15,354 nucleotides of DNA, from positions 1 to 15,354 of the forward strand of contig JBBDWJ010000274.1 in the NCBI GenBank assembly GCA_040902925.1, in the 5' to 3' direction. The position numbers and the translations under genes are program-made. The stretch is from JBBDWJ01 sp040902925. Lineage in GTDB: Bacteria; Acidobacteriota; Terriglobia; Bryobacterales; UBA6623. The notes under the pieces were generated by a model. The model searched no databases, had not been told where the DNA came from, and worked only from the letters and a program-made list of their open reading frames with translations. Shown here one piece after another: positions 1 to 10,341 of the stretch. Position 1 is the first letter of the stretch; each line of letters opens with the position of its first letter.

Positions 1-24
1 GAGTATACGGCAACCCTGTTCTTT

Positions 25-45
25 TGTCCATCTATTTGTTGGACA
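25..45 (-). other. Hairpin just downstream of the NRAMP gene
   Basis: A perfect 6-bp inverted repeat (TGTCCA at 25-30, TGGACA at 40-45) with a 9-nt loop lies directly after the stop codon of the leftward transporter gene. On the transcribed strand no U-run follows it, so it is not a classical intrinsic terminator. It may protect the mRNA 3' end or help Rho-dependent termination; this is inference. Confidence 0.35.
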
Positions 46-50
46 TTACA

Positions 51-1289
51 CTAGGCCTCGCCGCTGAACGACATCACCGCCAGAGCGGCCGAGAGAAACA
101 AAAGGCTGGCCGCGGCGACCCAGGCAACGCCGTTCTGAAACCGGGTATTGGCCCATTCGCCCAACAAATCCGCACGGCTGGCCAGGCGCATAACCAGGAA
201 CAGGATAACCGGCAACAGAACGCCGTTGAGCACCTGAGACAGCAGAATGGCCCGAACCAGCGGGAATCCGGGCCACAGCACCAGTCCGCCGCCAATCACG
301 ATTAGCAGAGAGTAGAGCCAGTAGAAGGCCGGTGCTTCCTCGAAGCGCCGGCTCACGCCGGATTCGAAACCCAGTCCCTCGCAGACCGAATATGCCGTCG
401 AAAGCGGCAAAATGCTGGAAGCGAGCAGCGAAGCGCTGAACAGCCCGGCGCTGAACAGCAGATAGGCGTACGGCCCCAGCGGCTGCAACGCCAAAGCAGC
501 GTCGGTCGCCTGGTGGATCTCGCGCGGCCCGTATTCCCAAATCGCTCCCGCCGCGCACACGATGACGAAAAACTTCATGAACGCCAGCGTTATGCAGCCC
601 ATCACGACTTCCATCCGCGACTGGCGATACTGCCCGCGGTCCACCCCTTTTTCAACAATCGCGGCTTGCAGATAAAACTGCATCCATGGCGCTACCGATG
701 TGCCCACCAGGCCCACGATCATCGCCAGGTAGGGAGCATCGAACCGCATCACCGGCGTGACCGTGCTCTTAATCGCTGTTGCCCAATCCGGTTCCGCAAG
801 GACCGCCGATACGACATAGGCCAGGCACGAAATGCTGGTGACCAGAAACACCTTCTCGACGCTGCGGTAAGTACCCTTCACTACAAGCGCCCATACGGCG
901 AAGGCGCAGACCGGAACCGACAAGTAGCGGTTGATGTGAAACAGCTCGAGCGAGCTGGCGATGCCAGCGAAATTGGCCGCCACGTTGGCCAGATTCACCA
1001 CCAAAAGCCCCATCATCACCAAAAAGGTCGTTCGAAAACCGAATTCCTCGCGAATCAGATCGGAAAGGCCTTTGCCGGTGATCGCGCCCATGCGGGCGCA
1101 CATCTCCTGCGTGACGATCAGCAGCAGCGTGACGGGCGGAACGGTCCAGAGTGTGAGATAACCATAGCGCGCCCCGGCCTCGGAATAGGTATAAATTCCC
1201 CCCGCGTCGTTGTCGACAACGGCGGTGATGATGCCGGGTCCCAGCACAACCAGGAAGATCCCTGCGTTTCGTCGGAAGCGCTGCCACAT
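51..1289 (-). CDS. NRAMP-family divalent metal transporter with non-canonical metal site
   Basis: The 412-residue protein is an inner-membrane transporter of the NRAMP (SLC11) superfamily, with about eleven hydrophobic segments. The N-terminal GPGIITAVVDNDAGG (17-31) aligns with TM1 of NRAMPs, where the canonical motif is DPGN; here it is DNDAG. The TM6 unwound region, normally MPH, reads TSVAPWMQFY (197-206), so the metal-ligating Met is replaced by Ala200 and the His by Trp202. In characterised NRAMPs that Met selects Mn2+/Fe2+ over Mg2+/Ca2+, so the substrate here may be Mg2+ or another hard cation rather than manganese; this is inference. It starts 22 bp after the stop of the PRC-MgtE_N-CBS gene, so the two are almost certainly co-transcribed. 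Family assignment is strong; substrate is uncertain, and calling it mntH would be unsafe. Confidence 0.9.
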   Translation of the reverse strand: MWQRFRRNAGIFLVVLGPGIITAVVDNDAGGIYTYSEAGARYGYLTLWTVPPVTLLLIVTQEMCARMGAITGKGLSDLIREEFGFRTTFLVMMGLLVVNLANVAANFAGIASSLELFHINRYLSVPVCAFAVWALVVKGTYRSVEKVFLVTSISCLAYVVSAVLAEPDWATAIKSTVTPVMRFDAPYLAMIVGLVGTSVAPWMQFYLQAAIVEKGVDRGQYRQSRMEVVMGCITLAFMKFFVIVCAAGAIWEYGPREIHQATDAALALQPLGPYAYLLFSAGLFSASLLASSILPLSTAYSVCEGLGFESGVSRRFEEAPAFYWLYSLLIVIGGGLVLWPGFPLVRAILLSQVLNGVLLPVILFLVMRLASRADLLGEWANTRFQNGVAWVAAASLLFLSAALAVMSFSGEA

Positions 1290-1311
1290 AGGAATTCCGA
1301 ATGGTGTTGTG

Positions 1312-2583
1312 CTAGTCGCGCGCGGGTTGCGGCCGGAGGGCGCTGATCACGTCGTCCGCGGTGATCACCCCGCTGAGCTTATCGTCTTCGTCGACGACGG
1401 GCAGCGTGTACAGATTGTACTTGTCGAACATCTCGATGACGTGGTCCAGATCATCTTCGTCGCCGACGCGCGGGGTTTCCCGGAAAGCCAGACTGCGCAA
1501 CGGGTCCTCTTCGCGCGCGATCAGCAGCCGGCCGATGGGCGCGGCGGCCACGAGCCGCTCGTCCTCGTCGATCAGGAACAGATGCGTCAGGTTGCGGAGA
1601 AAATCCTCGTTGCCGCGCAGCGCTTCGAGCGCATCGCGCACCGTGGCATCCTCGCGAAGCGCGATGAACTGCGTGTTCATCAGGCCGCCGGCGGTGTCCT
1701 CTTCGTACTCGAGAAGCTCTTCCACTTCGGCCGCCGGCAAATGTTCCATGTCGCGCAGAATTTCTTCGCCCGCTTCGTCGGTAAGTTCCTGGAGTACGTC
1801 CGCGGCCGAGTCGGGCGGCATCTGGTCGAGAATGTCGGCGGCGCGCTCCTTGTCGAGGGACTTGAGAATGCTGACCTGAATTTTCGGCTCGATTTCCGCC
1901 AGCGCCTCGGCGGCTACCTTGTCGTCCAACGTCTCGAACAACGCCTCGCGCGACGCCGGCGGAAGCTCTTCAACAATGTCGGCCAGATCGGCCGGGTGGA
2001 GCTGCCCCAGCCGGTGGTGCGAGATCAGCAGCCGCAGACGCCGCTGCGGATCGGGCTCGACGATATTGCAGAACTCCCAAGGGATCGAGTTGGGCTTGAT
2101 TTTCTGCTGCATCTTGCGCAGCGTCCCCGACGGCAGCACGCCTTCAAACAATCTGCGAAACGCGCTCTGCAGGCCGACCCCCACTTCATAAACCCACAGC
2201 TCATCATGGCCGTTGGTGTTGACCACGCGCAACGCCACGTCATTAACGCGGACAACCTTCCGGCCGTTCACATCGACGATCTGTTGATCGAGAAGATCCT
2301 CGGACAGCAACAATAAATTCTGATCGGGATAGTAGGGAACGAAGCGGTCGCTAGCAAGACGGATGCAGTCGAGCGAAATCGAGGCGATCTGGTCGTGGCT
2401 GACCATGAAGCGTGTCTTGCCGCCGCCCAGCAGATAGCGGGACACACGGCGAGGGTGTTCCCGCGGAGTGACTGCCGCCTCGCGAACCCAGCCGATCCGT
2501 TGGCCGTTGGGTCCCTCGACGCGCATGCCGGTCAGCTCCGTCAGGTAGACAATCCGGTCGAGGTCTACTCTGGCCGTCGCCAT
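1312..2583 (-). CDS. Soluble PRC-barrel, MgtE N-domain and CBS-pair protein (MgtE-like sensor without channel)
   Basis: This 423-residue protein has two PRC-barrel-like segments (about 9-75 and 90-150), an MgtE N-terminal superhelical domain (about 187-295, with HPADLADIVEEL at 196-207), then a CBS pair (about 296-420). The junction motif EEDTAGGLM (294-302) is characteristic of the step from MgtE N-domain to CBS. In full MgtE these domains sense cytoplasmic Mg2+ and gate a C-terminal five-helix channel. Here the protein ends after the second CBS, with no hydrophobic segment, so it cannot be a channel itself. The region is very acidic, as expected for Mg2+-binding interfaces. The ATG at 2581-2583 has an AAGGA ribosome-binding site 6 nt upstream. 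The NRAMP-type transporter follows 22 bp downstream, so a regulatory partnership is likely (inference). Annotation as 'magnesium transporter MgtE' would be misleading. Confidence 0.92.
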   Translation of the reverse strand: MATARVDLDRIVYLTELTGMRVEGPNGQRIGWVREAAVTPREHPRRVSRYLLGGGKTRFMVSHDQIASISLDCIRLASDRFVPYYPDQNLLLLSEDLLDQQIVDVNGRKVVRVNDVALRVVNTNGHDELWVYEVGVGLQSAFRRLFEGVLPSGTLRKMQQKIKPNSIPWEFCNIVEPDPQRRLRLLISHHRLGQLHPADLADIVEELPPASREALFETLDDKVAAEALAEIEPKIQVSILKSLDKERAADILDQMPPDSAADVLQELTDEAGEEILRDMEHLPAAEVEELLEYEEDTAGGLMNTQFIALREDATVRDALEALRGNEDFLRNLTHLFLIDEDERLVAAAPIGRLLIAREEDPLRSLAFRETPRVGDEDDLDHVIEMFDKYNLYTLPVVDEDDKLSGVITADDVISALRPQPARD

Positions 2584-2877
2584 CGCCGTTCCTTGTGCTG
2601 CCGCCTACGGAGGCTCCCGCGATGTGGGCGGAAAGCCAGCTTTGGCGGGATGTACTACCAGGGTCGTCTATCATCGCCGTATGATCGTTGTTGGCGGATT
2701 TCGCGTGTTGCCGCGCGAGATCCAGCCTTGTCGGCTTCCCTAACTATGCACTATTGTTTGGCGGCCACGCAAGGCTTGGTTTGCACTCAGACGCGTGTCT
2801 GACCGAAGCGGCGGAAGTATAAGAAGGCCGCGGTATTTGAAGCGCTATTTTAGTCGTATTGCCCGCGCGAAAAAGCA
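2584..2877. other. Intergenic region between ABC ATPase and MgtE-like gene
   Basis: This stretch of about 294 bp separates the ABC ATPase stop from the start of the MgtE-like gene. I see no convincing ORF and no match to the Mg2+ (M-box) or Mn2+ (yybP-ykoY) riboswitch patterns I can recall. A 5-bp hairpin (CAGAC/GTCTG arms around 2788-2801) and a GCCT/AGGC hairpin about 20 nt before the MgtE-like start are visible. A convincing sigma-70 promoter could not be picked out, although the spacing implies one for the MgtE-like/NRAMP unit. Confidence 0.4.
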
Positions 2878-4416
2878 TCACGCTACCTTGCTCGTTCCCG
2901 TCGCCGCCAGCATGATGGAGTGCTCGTCCCACTGCTCCACCGGGGCCGGCGGGGTCAGCCGTCCCCGGTGCATCACCGCCAGCCGATCGCAGATTCCCAG
3001 CAATTCCGGAATATACGAGCTGACAAACAGCACGGCCTTGCCCTCGGCCGCCAGCCGCCCGATCCAGTCATAGATGTGCACTTTGCTCGCAACGTCGATG
3101 CCGCGCGTTGGTTCGTCGAGCAACAGCACGTCGCAATCGTGATGCAGTAAACGCGCTAGCTGTACTTTCTGCTGGTTGCCTCCCGATAGCGATTCCACAG
3201 GCGAATCGGGAGCCGCGGTTCGGATGCCAAGCTTCTCGATCCAGCCCGCCGCCCCCTGCCGCACGGCGTTGCCGCTGAGCCAGCCGAAGCGCGCGTAGGG
3301 GTCGAGCCGCGAGAGAACGAGATTGTCCTCGACCGACATTCTCACGGCCAGGCCTTCGTTCTTGCGGTCTTCGCTGAGCAGCCCGAGCCCTTGGCGGAGA
3401 CGTGTGGCCGGAGTCGCCGCGCCTTCGAAAGCCGCCAGCCGCACTCGCCCGCTGGCAATCGGCTCCAGGCCGAAGATAGCACGCAGCATTTCCGTGCGGC
3501 CCGCGCCGATCAGTCCCGCGATTCCCAGGATCTCGCCGCGCCGCAGTTCAAAACTGGCTTCCTGAACGGCGGGGGCGACCGCGAGCTGATCGAGGCTTAG
3601 GATAGGGTCGCCGGGTGCATGGGGCACCCGCGGAAACATTTCCTTCAACTCACGGCCTACCATCCAACGGATGATTTCGTCCCGGCTGACTTTGCGGGTC
3701 GCGCCGCTGCCCACGGAACGGCCATCGCGCAGCACCGTGAACGAATCGGCGATCTGCTCGACCTCTTCGAGGAAGTGGCTGATGTAAACCACCGAAACAC
3801 CCTGGCCGGCGAGCTTGCGCACCACCTCAAACAGGCGCTCGACGTCGGGACGAGTGAGGCTGCTGGTCGGTTCGTCGAGCACGACGATGCGCGCCTGTGT
3901 CACCAGGGCGCGGGCGATCTCGGCCAATTGCTGCGCGCCGATGCTGAGCGAGCCAGCGATGGCTTCGGGCCGGATCTCCGGATGTCCGAGCGTATCGAGT
4001 GCGTCGCGCGTGAGCTGCGCGGCGGCGGCATGATCGAGCTGGCCGCGGCCCCAGAAACTGCGGCGCGTCGGTTCGACGCCGAGCAGCACGTTCTCGGCGA
4101 CCGTCAGTTGCGGCGCCAGCGCCAGCTCCTGGTAAATCATCGCGACGCCCCGGTGTCGCGCCTCGAGCGGGGTTGAAGGCTGGTAGGGCTCGCCGTCGAT
4201 GCTGATGCTGCCCGCGTCGGGCTGGTGCACCCCGGCGAGCACTTTCATGAGCGTGCTCTTGCCGGCGCCGTTTTCGCCGATCAGGGCGTGGACTTCGCCG
4301 GCCTGTAGTTCGAAATCGACGCCGTCCAGCGCGCGCGTGGCGCCGAAAGATTTGCGCACGCCGGTCATGCGCAGGCGAGGCGTTGACGTTCTATCCGTGG
4401 ATGAAGGCGCCGGCAT
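2878..4416 (-). CDS. Sugar-type ABC transporter ATP-binding protein (RbsA/MglA-like, two ATPase domains)
   Basis: The 512-residue protein has two fused ABC cassettes, the layout of RbsA/MglA/XylG-type importers that energise uptake of monosaccharides or related small ligands. The first domain has a full Walker A GENGAGKST (47-55), signature LSIGAQQ (157-163) and Walker B VVLDEPTSS (178-186), followed by the ISH switch. In the second domain the P-loop position is the degenerate GLIGAGRTE (301-309), with signature LSGGNQQ (410-416) and Walker B LLLDEPTRGID (431-441); one degenerate site is normal for this family. The gene starts 22 bp after the binding-protein gene, so they form an operon. A later ATG at residue 17 is an alternative start because no strong ribosome-binding site precedes the first. 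No RbsC-type permease is encoded in the window, so the transporter is incomplete here. Confidence 0.93.
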   Translation of the reverse strand: MPAPSSTDRTSTPRLRMTGVRKSFGATRALDGVDFELQAGEVHALIGENGAGKSTLMKVLAGVHQPDAGSISIDGEPYQPSTPLEARHRGVAMIYQELALAPQLTVAENVLLGVEPTRRSFWGRGQLDHAAAAQLTRDALDTLGHPEIRPEAIAGSLSIGAQQLAEIARALVTQARIVVLDEPTSSLTRPDVERLFEVVRKLAGQGVSVVYISHFLEEVEQIADSFTVLRDGRSVGSGATRKVSRDEIIRWMVGRELKEMFPRVPHAPGDPILSLDQLAVAPAVQEASFELRRGEILGIAGLIGAGRTEMLRAIFGLEPIASGRVRLAAFEGAATPATRLRQGLGLLSEDRKNEGLAVRMSVEDNLVLSRLDPYARFGWLSGNAVRQGAAGWIEKLGIRTAAPDSPVESLSGGNQQKVQLARLLHHDCDVLLLDEPTRGIDVASKVHIYDWIGRLAAEGKAVLFVSSYIPELLGICDRLAVMHRGRLTPPAPVEQWDEHSIMLAATGTSKVA

Positions 4417-4438
4417 GCTCGGCTTTCAAAGGGGAGGC

Positions 4439-5458
4439 TTACAGATACTGATCGACAGGCGGCCTGAGCAGCGCCTGAATCTCCGCATCGTTCATGTTTT
4501 CCGGCGTGGCGACATGCACTCCGGTGTCGATCCGCCTTTCGATTTGCGCAGCGGGGTTTCGCAAGTGGTTGACGATCGTTTGCACGCCCAACTCGCCCAT
4601 CCGAAAGGGATTCTGCAAAACCAGGCCGTGCAGATGGCCCTCCTCCAAGCCCTGGATCAGTTTCTCGCTGCTGTCGAAGCCGACAAACTTGACCTTGCCC
4701 GCTTTACCGGCGTCGGTGAGGGCGCGCAGCATCCCAAAGGTCGTCGATTCGTTGGGACAAAAAATACCTTCCACCTCGCCAAAGCGGTTCAGTAGGTTTT
4801 CGCCGGTCTGGTAAGCCGTCTCGGTCGTAATGCCGCCGTACTGGTTGTCGCTCAAAATTTCGATGCCGGGGTGTTTGGCAATCTCATCCAAAAAGCCCTG
4901 CTCGCGGTCGCGCGCGCTTTCAACGCCCACCATCACGCGCATCAGAATGATCTTGCCCTTGCCGTCCACTACCTCGGACAGCCGCTTCGCCCCGGCCACG
5001 CCGCCCTGGTAGTTGTCGGTTGCCACGAAGCTGACGAAATCGTCGCCTTCAAGGCCCGAATCGACGACAACCGTCGGGATGCCCGCCTGCTTCGCCTCGC
5101 CGACCGCCTGCCGCAGTCCAGTGCGATCCAGCGGCGCAAGCACTATACCTTTGACCCTGCGGGCGATCATGTCTTCAACAACGGCAATCTGCTGCGCGCG
5201 GTCGTCTTCTTTTTGCGGACCCTTCCAAACAATCTCGACGCCCAACTCGCCGGCGGCCTTTGCGGCACCGGCATGAATAGCCTTCCAGTACTCATGCGTA
5301 GTGCCCATGGGAATCACGGCGATCGAGATGGTTTCGTCGCCGCCGCTTCCACCGCTCCCGCAGGCGCCCGCGAAGGCAGCGAAAATGCCAAGCACGGCGA
5401 CAAGGCAAAGCGTGGCGAATCGAGTCTCACGCGCGGATGTTCTTCTGCAAATCGACAT
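4439..5458 (-). CDS. Sugar ABC transporter substrate-binding lipoprotein (RbsB-like)
   Basis: The 339-residue protein is a periplasmic-binding protein of the ribose/galactose-binding (LacI-like fold) type that would deliver its ligand to the neighbouring ATPase system. The start chosen at 5456-5458 gives an N-terminal basic stretch, a hydrophobic core (about 15-32) and Cys33 in a relaxed lipobox AGAC, followed by a Gly/Ser linker, as in a lipoprotein. The open frame extends upstream to 5641, but that part runs through REP-like intergenic repeats and would place 61 residues before the signal peptide, so I reject it. The mature domain starts at ISIAVIPMGTTHEYWKAI (44-61); MIARRVKGIVLAPLD (97-111) and VATDNYQGG (145-153) are typical of the family. 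The ligand cannot be read from sequence. No clear ribosome-binding site is present, and a TACAAT hexamer lies 9 nt upstream. Confidence 0.9.
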   Translation of the reverse strand: MSICRRTSARETRFATLCLVAVLGIFAAFAGACGSGGSGGDETISIAVIPMGTTHEYWKAIHAGAAKAAGELGVEIVWKGPQKEDDRAQQIAVVEDMIARRVKGIVLAPLDRTGLRQAVGEAKQAGIPTVVVDSGLEGDDFVSFVATDNYQGGVAGAKRLSEVVDGKGKIILMRVMVGVESARDREQGFLDEIAKHPGIEILSDNQYGGITTETAYQTGENLLNRFGEVEGIFCPNESTTFGMLRALTDAGKAGKVKFVGFDSSEKLIQGLEEGHLHGLVLQNPFRMGELGVQTIVNHLRNPAAQIERRIDTGVHVATPENMNDAEIQALLRPPVDQYL

Positions 5459-5467
5459 ATCGCAATG

Positions 5468-5473
5468 ATTGTA
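5468..5473 (-). promoter_or_regulatory. Possible -10 element very close to the binding-protein start
   Basis: On the minus strand TACAAT (5 of 6 matches to TATAAT) ends 9 nt before the ATG of the sugar-binding lipoprotein, so transcription would begin 1-4 nt before the start codon. No -35 hexamer with good spacing is visible, so this is weak. If real, the mRNA would be nearly leaderless, which fits the absence of a ribosome-binding site. Confidence 0.25.
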
Positions 5474-5485
5474 GCGGAGAAGTGA

Positions 5486-5638
5486 GGACCGGTACTCGTG
5501 CGGGTCCTTGGGCGCGGAGCGCCCAGATGAGAAGGCAAGGATGCGATCGATCGTCGAGACGAGGCTATTGCTGCTGGAATCTTGCAGGCAGGCAGTACCG
5601 CCGCTGCGCGGCGAGGGACCGGCATGAGTACCGGTCCC
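5486..5638. repeat. Inverted pair of REP-like palindromic units (BIME-like)
   Basis: Two copies of a 22-nt partly palindromic sequence lie in opposite orientation: 5486-5507 (begins GGACCGGTACTC, ends GGTCC) and 5616-5637 on the other strand; 20 of 22 positions match. The right copy carries a perfect 8-bp stem (GGGACCGG at 5615-5622, CCGGTCCC at 5631-5638). Next to each copy, on the inner side, sits a perfect GC-rich hairpin: TGGGCGC-GGA-GCGCCCA (5509-5525) and CGCCGC-TGC-GCGGCG (5599-5613). Both units thus have the same plan, palindrome then GC hairpin, mirrored around 73 bp of spacer. This is the architecture of bacterial interspersed mosaic elements. The pair lies between rho and the binding-protein gene and could act as an mRNA 3' barrier. 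No U-run makes it an intrinsic terminator. Confidence 0.7.
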
Positions 5639-5700
5639 CACTGGCCGGCCGTGAACGGCAGGAATGACGGGGGCTGGACTGGCTGGAGCGCCTATCCTAC

Positions 5701-6987
<1,287 letters not shown>

Positions 6988-7018
6988 AGATATCCTCGGA
7001 GTGACAAAAAGATGCGTG

Positions 7019-7621
7019 TTACTGGTTGAGAGAATCCTGGATGCCGCGCCAGAGCGCCGCGACTCCTTCTCCCGTTTTCGAAGAGAACGCTAGGGGAGAT
7101 TCGAAATCCTTTTCGAGGGCTCGGAGGGTCCTCACCCGTTCCGATGCCTTAAGCTTATCCGCTTTTGAAGCGACTGCCAAGAACTGTTTTTGGTTGACCC
7201 CCAACCATTCCTTCATCTGCAAATCCAACGCCGTGGGACCGTGGCGGCTATCCACGATCAAAACCACCAGCTTCAACTGCGGCCGCCCGCTCAGATAGCT
7301 GTCGGCCAGCCGCTTCCAGTCGTCCATAACCTTCTTGGGCACCTTGGCAAAACCGTAGCCCGGAAGGTCAACGAAGTAGAACGCCTGATCGATACGGTAG
7401 AAATTAATTGCCTGGGTGCGACCCGGCGTTCGACTGGTGTGAGCGAGTTGCGAGCGGTTCAGTGGCGCTTCCCCGGCGCTGCGTTTCTCTCCCCGCAACA
7501 ACAATGTATTTAGCAAGCTGGACTTGCCTACGTTGCTGCGGCCGACAAACGCAATCTCCGGCAAGCCATCCCGCGGGAACTGGCTGCCTAACATGGCGCT
7601 AACAACCAGTTCGACCGGCAT
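7019..7621 (-). CDS. engB: Ribosome biogenesis GTPase EngB (YihA/YsxC)
   Basis: The 200-residue protein is a TrmE-Era-EngA-EngB-Septin GTPase needed for late assembly of the large ribosomal subunit in bacteria that have been studied. G1 is GRSNVGKSS (27-35), the G2 region is TPGRTQAINF, G3 is DLPGYG, G4 is SKAD (TKxD is more usual) and G5 is SSKTGEG. The stretch DGLPEIAFVGRSNVGKSS is diagnostic. Between G1 and G2 it has about a dozen extra residues (RGEKRSAGEAPLNRS) compared with the E. coli and B. subtilis proteins as I remember them, in the switch I approach. The start is supported by alignment to the family N-terminus, although the ribosome-binding site is weak. It lies 91 bp downstream of lon and 31 bp upstream of rho; lon-engB adjacency is also known in Bacillus. 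Confidence 0.97.
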   Translation of the reverse strand: MPVELVVSAMLGSQFPRDGLPEIAFVGRSNVGKSSLLNTLLLRGEKRSAGEAPLNRSQLAHTSRTPGRTQAINFYRIDQAFYFVDLPGYGFAKVPKKVMDDWKRLADSYLSGRPQLKLVVLIVDSRHGPTALDLQMKEWLGVNQKQFLAVASKADKLKASERVRTLRALEKDFESPLAFSSKTGEGVAALWRGIQDSLNQ

Positions 7622-7712
7622 GGTTGGCTTGAAGGCGGCTGAGCCTGTTCTTAATCCTGACTCACGGTGACCGGCAATTACCCCAACGGCCGGGTCCGTT
7701 CTGCTTCCGCCG

Positions 7713-10127
<2,415 letters not shown>

Positions 10128-10169
10128 GCGCCTTTGAGCCGATACGCGACTCGTTCTCCTCTATCGCTG

Positions 10170-10198
10170 AGTCTAACCCGGACGGGCGTTTTTGTCGA
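10170..10198 (-). promoter_or_regulatory. Candidate sigma-70 promoter for lon
   Basis: On the minus strand TCGACA (10193-10198, 5 of 6 to TTGACA), a 17-bp spacer and TAGACT (10170-10175, 4 of 6 to TATAAT) lie about 42 nt before the lon start. A second -10-like TATAAC sits further upstream near 10238-10243 without a matching -35. No CIRCE or HAIR heat-shock operator is seen in the 214 bp between clpX and lon. Confidence 0.35.
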
Positions 10199-10341
10199 AT
10201 CAACTACGACGCGGCAGGAGGGCCCAGGACGGGCATCAGTTATACAGTTTCCGTCAACCAGCCGTGCCATCCGCGAACCGGGCGGACAGCGCACCAGGCA
10301 GACGTTTCCAAGGAGTGAATGAACCCGGAGCCACGAAGCCG

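Noticed and set aside
513..1346. Long open frames antisense to the transporter, lon, rho and clpX genes
   Set aside because: They are shadows of strongly supported genes on the other strand in G+C-rich DNA and have His/Arg/Gln-rich composition with no domain.
2584..2877. Mg2+ or Mn2+ riboswitch in front of the MgtE-like/NRAMP unit
   Set aside because: I looked for the M-box and yybP-ykoY core motifs and did not find them; only small hairpins are present.
5459..5641. N-terminal extension of the sugar-binding protein frame
   Set aside because: The extra 61 residues are encoded by the REP-like repeat region and would bury the signal peptide; the ATG at 5458 gives a normal lipoprotein N-terminus.
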